Part shown: positions 30,532 through 38,397 of the stretch, in pieces
Numbering within the stretch: the first letter of the stretch is position 1
How the letters are laid out: each line of letters begins with the position of its first letter
Source of the DNA: JADHLJ01 sp038118725
Lineage (GTDB): Bacteria; Pseudomonadota; Alphaproteobacteria; Thalassobaculales; Thalassobaculaceae
Direction of reading: 5' to 3'
Assembly (NCBI GenBank): GCA_038118725.1
Contig: JAYOIK010000030.1
Span: 1 to 52,394, forward strand
Length of the DNA: 52,394 nt
Translations under genes and position numbers: made by a program
Notes under the pieces: model-generated
What the model was told of the DNA's origin: nothing
The model's database searches: none
What the model saw: the letters and a program-made list of their open reading frames with translations, nothing else

Positions 30532-31035
30532 ATGACCGTTATATTGGTTCGCGATCCAGCCTGGTCCCGGTTCGCCGAAGAAGACGCCGGTGGGTTCTGG
30601 CCGCTTGAATTCGATCAAACCGTGGAAAGTCCCGTTGAGGAAGTGCTCGCGGGTTTCGATGTGGTGATACCGGCGGATGACCTGCGCGTTCCGCCGCGTT
30701 TGAACGGCAAGGCGCGGGTTGCGTTGCATTGTGTCCGGCTCGAGGCCTTGCGGCGTTTGGCCATCGTCGCCGGCGATTTCGACATCGTGTTCAATCCAAG
30801 TCTCTTGACGCGACTGGATCGTCATCGGGCGCTGCGACCGACCTTGCTGGCGGCTCGGGCGATGGATGCCGGACATCGGATCGAGGTGGCGGATTTGGCG
30901 ACGGAGAGCGGAGGCGCCGGTATGTCCGCGGAATTGAAAGACACTGTTATCGGACGCGTGCTGCTCTATGATCTGCCGTCCGGATCGGCGATCGACTTCG
31001 GCATGATCGGAGAACGCGGGGAGGAGCCGGCGTGA
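30532..31035 (+). CDS. Stand-alone SAF-domain protein, NeuB C-terminal-like
   Basis: A 167-residue protein. Residues about 101-158 match the antifreeze-like SAF domain that closes the active site of sialic, legionaminic and pseudaminic acid synthases: RPTLLAARAMDAGHRIEVAD, then a GAGMSAEL turn, then TVIGRVLLYDLPSGSAIDFG. The residues before the GAG turn read ESG where typical NeuB proteins have the substrate-contacting Arg-Pro-Gly. The first 100 residues are not a TIM barrel and are not recognised. It ends at a GTGA junction with the GT2 gene. I infer that it works with a separate barrel enzyme, perhaps the one at 27369, but this is untested. Confidence 0.7.
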   Translation: MTVILVRDPAWSRFAEEDAGGFWPLEFDQTVESPVEEVLAGFDVVIPADDLRVPPRLNGKARVALHCVRLEALRRLAIVAGDFDIVFNPSLLTRLDRHRALRPTLLAARAMDAGHRIEVADLATESGGAGMSAELKDTVIGRVLLYDLPSGSAIDFGMIGERGEEPA

Positions 31036-31712
31036 TCAGCGTGGTGTTAAGGGCCAAGAACGAGGCCTTTTGGATGGACAAATGTCTGACCGCGCTTCGC
31101 AACCAGCGCGTGCCGGATATCGATGTTGTCCTCGTGGACAATGAATCGACCGACGACACGGTGGTGATCTCCGAGCGTCACGGGGTGACGGTGCGGACCA
31201 TCTCTCGCGATGAATTCTCCTATGGGCGAGCCTTGAACATTGGGATCGAGGCGGCGCGGCATGATGTGGTCGCGCTGCTGTCCTCGCACTGCGTGCCGAT
31301 CGACGAGCTATGGGCGGATTACCTGCTGGCGCATCTCGGCCCCGACGGTGATCCGGAGGTCTGCGGCGTCTATGGTCGCCAAGAGCCAATGCCCGATACC
31401 AGCGCCATCGACAAGCGGGATCTCTGGACGACCTTTCGCGATGAGCGGGTCCGTCAGCGTCGGGACTATTTCTTTCACAACGCCAATTCCGGCATCCGTA
31501 AGTCGATCTGGCGGGACGAGCCGTTTGATGAGGAGATCCGCGGTGTCGAGGACCGGGAATGGGGCAAGCGCATGATCCGGCTGGGTCATGAAATCGTCTA
31601 CGAGCCGCATCTGAGGGTCTATCATCAACACGGGATCCACCAGGGTCGGGACGAGGGGCGGGCCAAGCGGGTCGCCGAGGTCATCGACTATATCCGCACG
31701 AGCGCGCCATGA
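31032..31712 (+). CDS. Glycosyltransferase family 2 protein
   Basis: A 226-residue GT-A inverting glycosyltransferase. N terminus ISVVLRAKNEAFWMDKCLTA, nucleotide-binding VVLVDNESTDDTVVI, and VALLSSHCVPID, where an SH pair replaces the usual DxD as in a rhamnosyltransferase-like subgroup. The catalytic-base region is RGVEDREWGKRMI. It begins at a GTG that overlaps the previous stop and ends in an ATGA overlap with the next gene, so it is embedded in the sugar-activation operon and may transfer the sugar made there. Confidence 0.86.
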   Translation: MISVVLRAKNEAFWMDKCLTALRNQRVPDIDVVLVDNESTDDTVVISERHGVTVRTISRDEFSYGRALNIGIEAARHDVVALLSSHCVPIDELWADYLLAHLGPDGDPEVCGVYGRQEPMPDTSAIDKRDLWTTFRDERVRQRRDYFFHNANSGIRKSIWRDEPFDEEIRGVEDREWGKRMIRLGHEIVYEPHLRVYHQHGIHQGRDEGRAKRVAEVIDYIRTSAP

Positions 31713-32371
31713 ACGACACGCTGATCATCGTGCCGGTCCTCGCGGCTTCCAAAAGCACCGAGGCGATCCTCAAGCCTCTGCGCGGGCCGTCCAGCTTGGA
31801 GCGTACCCTGGCCTCCGCGATGGAGGATCTGCCGGGCGCGCGCTTAGTCGTGACCAGTGACAGCGACGCGGTGGCCGCTCAAGCGCGTGGCATTGATGGC
31901 GACGTGACGCTGATGGAGCGGACCTCGGACTCCTATACTGGCGCTCTGATAGACGTCGTGGATGCCTACCCCGCCGACCGGGTCGCCGTGGTCGAGGCGA
32001 CGCATCCGTTCCGGCCTCGCGGGTTGATTAGGCGGACGGTGGAGAACCTGATCGCGCGCGACCATCTGGACAGCGTTGTTTGCGCGCGCCAGTTCCGCGC
32101 CAATCTCTGGCGCTTGGAACCCGGCAATTCCATTACCGCTCTCGGTCCGGGCGGCGACCGCCGCGACGCGACCTACTTCCAGGAGATGGTGGGCCTAGCG
32201 CTGGCCACGCGTCCGGACCTGATACGCGACGGCCGCCGTCTCGGCGATGCCGTCGGTTTCGAGGTGGTGGACCAGTTCTGGGCGCTGATTGATATTAGTG
32301 ACGACGTGACACACGGCGTGGCCGAACTGGTCGCCGATAGATTGACCGAGCTCAGGGATAGGATCGCATGA
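31709..32371 (+). CDS. Degenerate cytidylyltransferase-like protein (NeuA/KdsB superfamily)
   Basis: 220 residues with the overall fold pattern of CMP-sialic acid synthetases: LVVTSDSDAVAAQA, VVEATHPFRPRGLIRRTVEN, DSVVCARQF and a C-terminal VDQFWALIDISDD. The N-terminal nucleotide loop, normally PARGGSKGxPxKN, reads PVLAASKSTEAILK here. It lacks the Arg and the Gly pair, while the Lys remains. It may be inactive, act as a partner of the intact synthetase encoded next to it, or use another nucleotide. ATGA overlaps join it to both neighbours. Confidence 0.65.
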   Translation: MNDTLIIVPVLAASKSTEAILKPLRGPSSLERTLASAMEDLPGARLVVTSDSDAVAAQARGIDGDVTLMERTSDSYTGALIDVVDAYPADRVAVVEATHPFRPRGLIRRTVENLIARDHLDSVVCARQFRANLWRLEPGNSITALGPGGDRRDATYFQEMVGLALATRPDLIRDGRRLGDAVGFEVVDQFWALIDISDDVTHGVAELVADRLTELRDRIA

Positions 32372-33081
32372 ACGCTTCCGAAAAACGCACCATCGCCTTG
32401 ATACCGGCGCGCGGCGGCTCCAAGGGGTTGCCGGGCAAGAATGTGCGCCCCATCGGCGGCAAGCCGTTGATCGCGCATTCGGTGGAGCACGCGATCCAAT
32501 CCGGGGTCTGCGACAGGGTGCTGGTCACCACCGATAGTCCCGAGATCAAGGCCGCGGCCGAGGCCGCCGGCGCCTGGTGCCCGTTCCTGCGCGAGACCGG
32601 TCTCGCTGAGGACCTGACGCCGACCGAGCCGGTGCTGACCGATGCCCTTGAGAAGGCCGAGGCGATCGATGGGCCGTTCGATATCGTGGTCTTCCTTCAG
32701 CCCACCGACATTTTCCGCAAGCCGGAATGGATCACCCAGGCGGTCAATACCATGAAGGCCGATGACAGCCTGGAAACGGTCTTCGTCGCCAATAAGACCC
32801 ATAAGAACTTTTGGTATCGGGCGGAAGATGGCGAATGGAAGCGCGTGTTTGACTGGATGGCGATTTATGGTCCCCGCCAAACCCGAACGCCGCTGTTCCG
32901 CGAGGATACGGGCCTCGCCAGCGCGATCCGTTCTTCCTTGATCCGAGAGGGTCGCCGCACGGGCCACAAGGTGGAGATTATCGAGATCGACGATACCGCC
33001 TCGGGTATCGACATCCACGGCGCCTTCGATTTCCATCTGGCGGAGACCGCGCTCGAATATTTCGAACGCAATGGCGAGTAG
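32368..33081 (+). CDS. CMP-sugar synthetase (acylneuraminate cytidylyltransferase family)
   Basis: Activates a 2-ulosonic acid with CTP to give the CMP-sugar used by glycosyltransferases. The 237 residues have an intact loop PARGGSKGLPGKN (13-25), then VLVTTDSPEIKAAAEAAGA, FLQPTDIFRKPEWITQAV and the C-terminal IDDTASGIDIHGAFDFHLAE. The family covers NeuA, PseF, LegF and KdsB-like enzymes, and the natural sugar cannot be read from sequence. No canonical NeuB, PseI or LegI gene is in the window, which raises the question of what it activates. It overlaps the following gene by 11 bases. Confidence 0.85.
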   Translation: MNASEKRTIALIPARGGSKGLPGKNVRPIGGKPLIAHSVEHAIQSGVCDRVLVTTDSPEIKAAAEAAGAWCPFLRETGLAEDLTPTEPVLTDALEKAEAIDGPFDIVVFLQPTDIFRKPEWITQAVNTMKADDSLETVFVANKTHKNFWYRAEDGEWKRVFDWMAIYGPRQTRTPLFREDTGLASAIRSSLIREGRRTGHKVEIIEIDDTASGIDIHGAFDFHLAETALEYFERNGE

Positions 33082-34249
33082 GTCCTCCTCGGAAACATCG
33101 CGGGCCGCGAGGCAAGCGACGGAGCGGAAGGACTGGGGGCTCGCGTCGAATCTGTTCGGCGAACTCGCGCGGGCGCGTCCCGACCGATCCAGCCATTGGA
33201 ACAATCTGGCGCTCGCGGAGATTCACGCCGGCCAGGAAACGCCGGTTCGCCATCAACGGCGCGCCGTTTTGTTGCGACCGGATGACGCGAACTACCTCAA
33301 CAATTTGTCGGCGCGGGCGCAAGGAGAATGCCGGGAGCGCCTGGTTGAGCGCCTCCTTGTTCTGCGACCGGACCACGCGCGCGCGCGGGCTGATCAGGCA
33401 TTCCATCTCCTTCAAGCGGGGCAATCCGACCAGGCGCTGCGGGCGGCGCGATTGGCGCATATCGCCGCGCCCGGCTTGCCCGAAAACCTCGGCCGCGTGG
33501 CGCAGGCTCGACTGGTTGTCGGCAATGTCGAGCAAGCGATCCTCGCGTATCGCCGATACTCGGTCCTCGACCCCGGTGATCGTGTCGGGGTGCGCCGCGA
33601 CCTGGCGCGGGTCGGAGCCCTGGAGACGGATCAGGCGATGTCGCCGGATTTCGTCGCGGGTGTGTTCGACGGCTATTCCGATCGCTTCGACGAGCACCTG
33701 ACTGGCACGCTGGGATATGTCGGGCCGCCGGTGCTTGGCCGAATGCTCGATGAACTGTCGGTCGGGCGGGGCCGCCGTGGCCTCGATCTTGGCTGCGGTA
33801 GTGGCCTCTCGGGAGCGGAACTTCGGCGTTTCACCGATCATCTCACCGGTGTCGATCTTTCCGAGCGGATGCTGGAGCGTGCGCGCGAACGTGGCGTTTA
33901 CGACGCGCTTTGCAAGGCCGAGGCGGTTTCCTGGTTGCGGGAGAGCGCCGGCGGGTTCGATATCGCGATGGCGGCGGATGTGACGTCATACATCGGAGAC
34001 CTGGCGCCGTTCCTCGAGGCCGTGTCGGAGGCACTTCTTCCCACGGGGGTGCTGGCGATGACCGTGCACGAGCGAGACGAAGAAGGATTTGGGATCGCCG
34101 TCGGCAATACCTATAGTCACTCCTTCGGATACGTCGAGACCGCCACGCGGTCCGCCGGGATGCGGATCATCGCGATCGAGAGGGGCGCGATGCGAATGGA
34201 AAGAAAACACCCTCTTCCCACGATGTTCCTGGTAATCGGGAAGTCGTGA
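33071..34249 (+). CDS. TPR-methyltransferase fusion protein
   Basis: 392 residues. The first about 180 are degenerate TPR repeats (SNLFGELARARPDRSSHWNN, AILAYRRYSVLDPGDRVGVR). The rest is a class I methyltransferase with FDGYSDRFDEHLTGTLGYVG, motif I GLDLGCGSGLSGAEL and VDLSERMLERAR. This resembles TPR-methyltransferases found beside glycan loci. Substrate unknown; sugar or protein methylation are both possible. The ATG lies inside the end of the CMP-sugar synthetase gene. It closes the run of overlapping genes that began at 29634. Confidence 0.8.
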   Translation: MASRSSSETSRAARQATERKDWGLASNLFGELARARPDRSSHWNNLALAEIHAGQETPVRHQRRAVLLRPDDANYLNNLSARAQGECRERLVERLLVLRPDHARARADQAFHLLQAGQSDQALRAARLAHIAAPGLPENLGRVAQARLVVGNVEQAILAYRRYSVLDPGDRVGVRRDLARVGALETDQAMSPDFVAGVFDGYSDRFDEHLTGTLGYVGPPVLGRMLDELSVGRGRRGLDLGCGSGLSGAELRRFTDHLTGVDLSERMLERARERGVYDALCKAEAVSWLRESAGGFDIAMAADVTSYIGDLAPFLEAVSEALLPTGVLAMTVHERDEEGFGIAVGNTYSHSFGYVETATRSAGMRIIAIERGAMRMERKHPLPTMFLVIGKS

Positions 34250-34309
34250 TCCCGGTTTGACGCGCGGCTTTGGTCTAGCGAAAACCGACCATCCGGACGG
34301 AGAGAGACG

Positions 34310-34456
34310 ATGGAGCTGAAAACCGACTTGTGTCCGAAAGCGGAGACGTTGGTGCTTGAGGGCGAGTTGGCTGTACGCGTGATGTCGATTCAACCGCTCA
34401 ATGGCTGGATGACCATCCCGTCCGACGCGCAAGACACGGATCGTGTCCGATCATGA
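34310..34456 (+). CDS. Possible 48-residue protein upstream of an FAD oxidoreductase
   Basis: A short open frame starts at an ATG preceded by a good GGAGAGAG ribosome site and encodes MELKTDLCPKAETLVLEG and then 30 more residues ending in TDRVRS. Its TGA overlaps the ATG of the FAD oxidoreductase (ATGA at 34453-34456). It could be a real small protein or a leader peptide that couples translation to the next gene. It has no membrane segment and I recognise no family. Confidence 0.5.
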   Translation: MELKTDLCPKAETLVLEGELAVRVMSIQPLNGWMTIPSDAQDTDRVRS

Positions 34457-35757
34457 GCGCGGATAGCGTTTTTACCGAGAATTTCAAAACCGATCCCTAT
34501 TGGTGGGAGGCAGCGCGGCCCGACCACGAAGAGGAACGGGCGCTCCCCGATGCTTGCGACGTGTTGGTCATCGGTAGTGGTTTCGCCGGGCTTTCCGCTG
34601 CTCTCGAGCTTAAACGCAATGGGGTTGATGTCTGTGTCGTCGACGCCGAGGCCCTCGGTTGGGGCGCCAGTTCGCGCAATGGCGGACATGTCTCGGGCGG
34701 GGTGAATATCGGCAAGTCCAGCGGCCTGCCGGCCAAGCAGATCAACGCGATGATCGAGGAAGCGGCTGAGTCCTATCAGCATCTCGAGGACGTCATCGAG
34801 CGCGAGAACATCGATTGCTTTTATCGCCGCTCCGGCCGCTTTGTCGGCGCGCATTGCCCCAGTGCCTACGCCAAGCTGGAGCGCCGGGTGGAGGAGTTGA
34901 ACGCCCACGCGGATTCCGGCGCCGAGATGATCCCGCGCGAGCGACAGCGCGAGGAGCTGAACACCGATTTCTATTACGGCGGCATGACGGTGGAGTTGTC
35001 CGGGTGTCTGCACCCGGCCCTGTATCATGGGGGACTGCTCAAGGCCTGCCGAGCCGCCGAGGTGACGCTTTGTCCGCGCACCCGGGCGGGATACATCGCC
35101 GGCAACGAGGATGATTTCACCGTCGATACATCCCGGGGCCGGATTCGAGCGAGACAAGTGGTCGTTGCGACCAACGGCTATACCGGCGAAGCGACGCCTT
35201 GGCATCAACAGCGTGTCGTGCCCGTCTCAAGCTACATCATCGCCACCGAGGAACTTGGCGAGGAGCGGGTGCGCGCGTTGTTTCCCAAGCTCAAGGTCGT
35301 CGGCGACACCAAGCGGGTGCTGTACTACTTCCGCCCGTCGCCTGACCTGAAGCGGGTGATCTTCGGCGGTCGGGCGAGCTTCGCGGCGAAGTCGGTGCTG
35401 GAGACCGCGCCGCGTCTGCATGAATTCATGCTTCGTGTATTTCCGCAATTGAAGGGGACGCGGATCACCCATGGCTGGACCGGCAATGTCGCCTTCACCT
35501 ATGACCGGGTCCCGCATATGGGCACCCAGAGTGGGTTGCACTACTGCCTCGGCTGCAATGGCAGCGGCGTGGTGATGATGAGCCATCTGGGACACCAAAC
35601 GGCGCTCAAGATCCTCGGCCGGACCAATCGGGTCAGCGCCTTCGAGGCGGTCGAACTACCCTCGATCCCGTTTTACGGCGGCAATCCCTGGTTCCTGCCC
35701 ATGGTTGGCGGCTATTATCAGCTGCGGGACTGGCTGGATCGGAGATTCGCCGTCTAG
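34453..35757 (+). CDS. FAD-dependent oxidoreductase, PuuB/DAO family
   Basis: A 434-residue flavoprotein of the D-amino-acid-oxidase fold. It has an N-terminal FAD site VLVIGSGFAGLSAALELKRN, then GWGASSRNGGHVSGG and the C-terminal THGWTGNVAFTYDRVPHMG with GCNGSGVVMMSHLG. The residues around WWEAARPD at the N terminus resemble gamma-glutamylputrescine oxidases, so a secondary amine or amino acid substrate is expected. The start overlaps a small upstream frame; the next gene, a class V aminotransferase-fold enzyme, begins 29 bases after its stop. Together they suggest amine or amino acid breakdown. Confidence 0.87.
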   Translation: MSADSVFTENFKTDPYWWEAARPDHEEERALPDACDVLVIGSGFAGLSAALELKRNGVDVCVVDAEALGWGASSRNGGHVSGGVNIGKSSGLPAKQINAMIEEAAESYQHLEDVIERENIDCFYRRSGRFVGAHCPSAYAKLERRVEELNAHADSGAEMIPRERQREELNTDFYYGGMTVELSGCLHPALYHGGLLKACRAAEVTLCPRTRAGYIAGNEDDFTVDTSRGRIRARQVVVATNGYTGEATPWHQQRVVPVSSYIIATEELGEERVRALFPKLKVVGDTKRVLYYFRPSPDLKRVIFGGRASFAAKSVLETAPRLHEFMLRVFPQLKGTRITHGWTGNVAFTYDRVPHMGTQSGLHYCLGCNGSGVVMMSHLGHQTALKILGRTNRVSAFEAVELPSIPFYGGNPWFLPMVGGYYQLRDWLDRRFAV

Positions 35758-35786
35758 CCGCGGTTCGGACAAGGGAGACAGCCGCC

Positions 35787-36944
35787 ATGATCGAGAACCA
35801 GCGCGCGCTCTTCGATATTCCAAAAGAGATTGCATACCTCAACTGCGCTTATCTCTCGCCCCTGATGCACTCGGTTCTTGAGGCCGGGCGTCGGGGCCTG
35901 GAGCGCAAGGCGCGGCCATGGGAAATCGGCGGAGATGATTTCTGGCTCGGCCCGAACCGTGCTCGGGAGCTTTTCGCGGGGCTGATCAACGCCGACGCCG
36001 AGGGCGTCGCCCTGGTTCCCTCGGCGAGCTACGGCATGGCGACCGCGGCCTCGAACCTGCCATTGGGAAAAGGTCAGAACATTGTGTTGCTGGAGGAGCA
36101 GTTTCCCTCCAACGTGGTTCATTGGGTTGAACTGGCGGAAGCGAATTCCGCCGAGGTGATAAGGGTTTCGAGGCCCGCCGACAGCGACTGGACGCCCCGC
36201 ATCCTGGAGGCGATCGACGCGCGGACCGGCGTCGTCGCCCTGCCGAACTGCCATTGGACCGATGGAACGTTGGTTGATCTCGTCGCCGTCGGGGCGCGAT
36301 GCCGAGAGGTCGGGGCGGCGTTGGCCTTGGATATCACCCAAAGTATCGGCGCGATGCCGTTCGATGTCGCCACGGTGCAACCCGATTTCCTGGTTGCCGC
36401 GGGCTACAAATGGCTGATGGCGCCGTATTCCATCGGTTTTTTGTGGGTCGCGCCGAAGTACCGCGCCGGCAAGGCCCTGGAGGTCGGGTTTATCGCCCGA
36501 GCCACCCACCCGTTGTTCAAGGATCAGGTGGCGCGGGACATGCCCTTCGAGATCGGCGCGCACCGGTTTGATGTCGGAGAGTCGGCGAATTTCGCGCTGG
36601 TGCCGGCGGCTTGCGCGGCGATGGAGCAACTGGCGGCCTGGGGGCCGGCGGCGATCCAGAAGACGCTCGCGGCCTATACCGCGCCGATCGCCGCCTGGGC
36701 GCGGGAACGTGGGCTGCGGGTCGCCACCGATCCTTTGCGCGCCGGCCATTTCGTCGGTATTCGCTTTCCCGGAGGATTGCCCGAGGGCGCGGTGGAACGT
36801 CTGGCGGCGCGAAACGTCTTTGTCAGCAAGCGCGGTGATTCCCTGCGCGTGACCCCGCATCTTTACAACGACGAGGCCGATCGCGCGCGCCTGCTGGACG
36901 GTCTGGCGCATCTGCTCGGAGAGTCGAGGAAGGAAGTCGCATGA
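35787..36944 (+). CDS. Aminotransferase class V-fold PLP enzyme
   Basis: 385 residues related to cysteine desulfurases, kynureninases and isopenicillin-N-epimerase-like proteins. The N terminus IAYLNCAYLSPLMHSV is typical of this branch. PLP contacts include D in LALDITQSIGAMP, H in NCHWTDG and the Schiff-base Lys K208 in AAGYKWLMAP. The reaction is not determined. A GGGAGA ribosome site precedes the ATG, and its end overlaps the SDR gene (ATGA at 36941). Confidence 0.82.
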   Translation: MIENQRALFDIPKEIAYLNCAYLSPLMHSVLEAGRRGLERKARPWEIGGDDFWLGPNRARELFAGLINADAEGVALVPSASYGMATAASNLPLGKGQNIVLLEEQFPSNVVHWVELAEANSAEVIRVSRPADSDWTPRILEAIDARTGVVALPNCHWTDGTLVDLVAVGARCREVGAALALDITQSIGAMPFDVATVQPDFLVAAGYKWLMAPYSIGFLWVAPKYRAGKALEVGFIARATHPLFKDQVARDMPFEIGAHRFDVGESANFALVPAACAAMEQLAAWGPAAIQKTLAAYTAPIAAWARERGLRVATDPLRAGHFVGIRFPGGLPEGAVERLAARNVFVSKRGDSLRVTPHLYNDEADRARLLDGLAHLLGESRKEVA

Positions 36945-37693
36945 GTGCCCAACGTCGCGTTTTGATTACCGGCGCCGCGAGCGGCATCGGCGCGGCCCTT
37001 GCCAGGCGCATCGCAAGTCCGGGAACCGCGATGCTTATTCACACCCGAAAAAATCGCGAGGGCATCGAAAAGGTCGCGGCCGAAGCTCGCGTCGCCGGCG
37101 CCGAGGTTGAGGTGGCGTTGGTCGATCTCGAGGCCGCGGGCGCTGGCCGCTCCCTAGTGGAACAGGCGGTGGACGCGCTTGGTGGGCTTGATGTTCTCGT
37201 GGCCAATGCCGGTTATGCCCTGCGGAAGTCCGCCTTGGAGGCGGGTGACGCGGCGTTCGAGGCGGCGCATGGCGCGATCTCGCGCGGATTTTACCAGATG
37301 GCCACCTCGGCCATACCCCATCTTCGGCAATCCCCCGCCGGACGCATTATCGCGGTCAGTGCCTTTGGCCCGCATGTCTGGCGCACCCAGGTGCCGAGCT
37401 TCGCTGTGACCTCCGCGGCCAAGGCGTCGATGGAGACCATGGCCAAGTCCCTGGCGCTGGACCTCGCTCCGGAAGGCATCACGGTGAATGTCGTCGCGCC
37501 GGGCTTTATCGAAAAGGACGCGGGCGCCCATTTCGCGGTGCCGCCTGAAACCGCCGCCGCGATCAACCAACAGATCCCCATGGGCCGCAAGGGGAGCCAG
37601 GAAGAGGTCGCGGCGGTGATCGACTTCATCGCCTCGCCCGACGCGTCCTACGTGACGGGACAGGTCATTCATGTGAACGGCGGCCTGGTCTGA
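36941..37693 (+). CDS. SDR family oxidoreductase with altered active site
   Basis: A 250-residue Rossmann protein of the classical short-chain dehydrogenase type: VLITGAASGIGAALARRI, ANAG at 88-91 and the C-terminal NVVAPGFIEKD and YVTGQVIHVNGG. S140 and K161 of the catalytic set are present, but the tyrosine of the YxxxK motif is Thr157 (AVTSAAKAS). It may be a poor dehydrogenase or have another role. The start overlaps the PLP-enzyme gene, and the stop lies 28 bases before the apparent start of the GFA gene. Confidence 0.82.
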   Translation: MSAQRRVLITGAASGIGAALARRIASPGTAMLIHTRKNREGIEKVAAEARVAGAEVEVALVDLEAAGAGRSLVEQAVDALGGLDVLVANAGYALRKSALEAGDAAFEAAHGAISRGFYQMATSAIPHLRQSPAGRIIAVSAFGPHVWRTQVPSFAVTSAAKASMETMAKSLALDLAPEGITVNVVAPGFIEKDAGAHFAVPPETAAAINQQIPMGRKGSQEEVAAVIDFIASPDASYVTGQVIHVNGGLV

Positions 37694-37721
37694 TGCCGGG
37701 CGCGACGAGCGGAGAGGGTTC

Positions 37722-38201
37722 ATTAGCACGGACACGGATATCCTGGAGGGCCGCTGTACATGCGGCGCGGTCAAGTATCGGATCGTCTCGAAACCGCTTT
37801 TCGTGCATGGCTGCCATTGCCGGTGGTGTCAGCGCGAAAGCGGCGGCGCCTTCGCGATCAACGCGATGATCGAGGCCGACCGGGTGGAGTTGTTGCAAGG
37901 GGAGCCCGAGCCGTTTCTCGTGCCGACGCCCAGCGGCGCCGGTCAGAAGGTTTTCCGTTGTCCGACGTGTCGGATCTCTGTCTGGAGCAACTATCTGCGG
38001 GCGGGTGAGAAAATCCGCTTCGTGCGCGTCGGAACCATGGAGGAGCCGGACAGGCTTGCGCCGGACATTCATATCCACACGGTGTCCAAACAGCCGTGGG
38101 TGACGCTTCCGGACGGGGTGCCGGCTGTTGAGAACTACTACGACAACAAAGCCTATTGGCCGATGGAGTCGCTGGAACGCCTGAAGCGCCTGGCGGGATA
38201 G
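37722..38201 (+). CDS. GFA family zinc protein, non-canonical start or frameshift
   Basis: Glutathione-dependent formaldehyde-activating (GFA/CENP-V) fold. Zinc-binding cysteines are visible in GRCTCGAVKY (C12, C14), HGCHCRWCQR (C31, C33, C36) and FRCPTCRIS. The family start lies before C12, yet no in-frame ATG, GTG or TTG exists between the upstream stop at 37674-37676 and the GTG at 37803, which would delete the first two cysteines. An ATT at 37722 has GGAGAGGG just upstream and gives 159 residues. Alternatively an ATG at 37693, overlapping the SDR stop, would fit if one base were gained or lost before about 37735. True role in this operon unknown; formaldehyde handling would suit demethylating neighbours. 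Confidence 0.7.
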   Translation: MSTDTDILEGRCTCGAVKYRIVSKPLFVHGCHCRWCQRESGGAFAINAMIEADRVELLQGEPEPFLVPTPSGAGQKVFRCPTCRISVWSNYLRAGEKIRFVRVGTMEEPDRLAPDIHIHTVSKQPWVTLPDGVPAVENYYDNKAYWPMESLERLKRLAG

Positions 38202-38219
38202 CCGGCGGCTCCCCTTCAC

Positions 38220-38270
38220 CGTCATCCCGCGCTTGACCCTCGATTTCTCGAGGGCAGGCGCGGGACGACG
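38220..38270. repeat. Long palindrome after the GFA gene
   Basis: CGTCATCCCGCGC (38220-38232) pairs with GCGCGGGACGACG (38258-38270) with one mismatch. Inside it, CCCTCGA and TCGAGGG form a second 7-bp stem around TTTC. It begins 18 bases after the stop and may terminate transcription; CGTC-ATCCCGCGC arms of this kind are common dispersed repeats in alphaproteobacteria. Confidence 0.7.
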
Positions 38271-38397
38271 ATGAATCATAGTGCTGGAATGGCCATGCGG
38301 CCGCAAACCATCACACCCTCGCGATAGAAGCGACTGGTCAGCGACGCCGGCATTTGAAAAACTAACGCGGTGTGATCACGCGACCAGGGGAATGCCG

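Noticed and set aside
14283..34249. Genomic island with integrase
   Set aside because: xerC at 114-1070 is a housekeeping recombinase in a conserved operon, and no tRNA-flanked direct repeats or integrase border the glycan cluster in this window.
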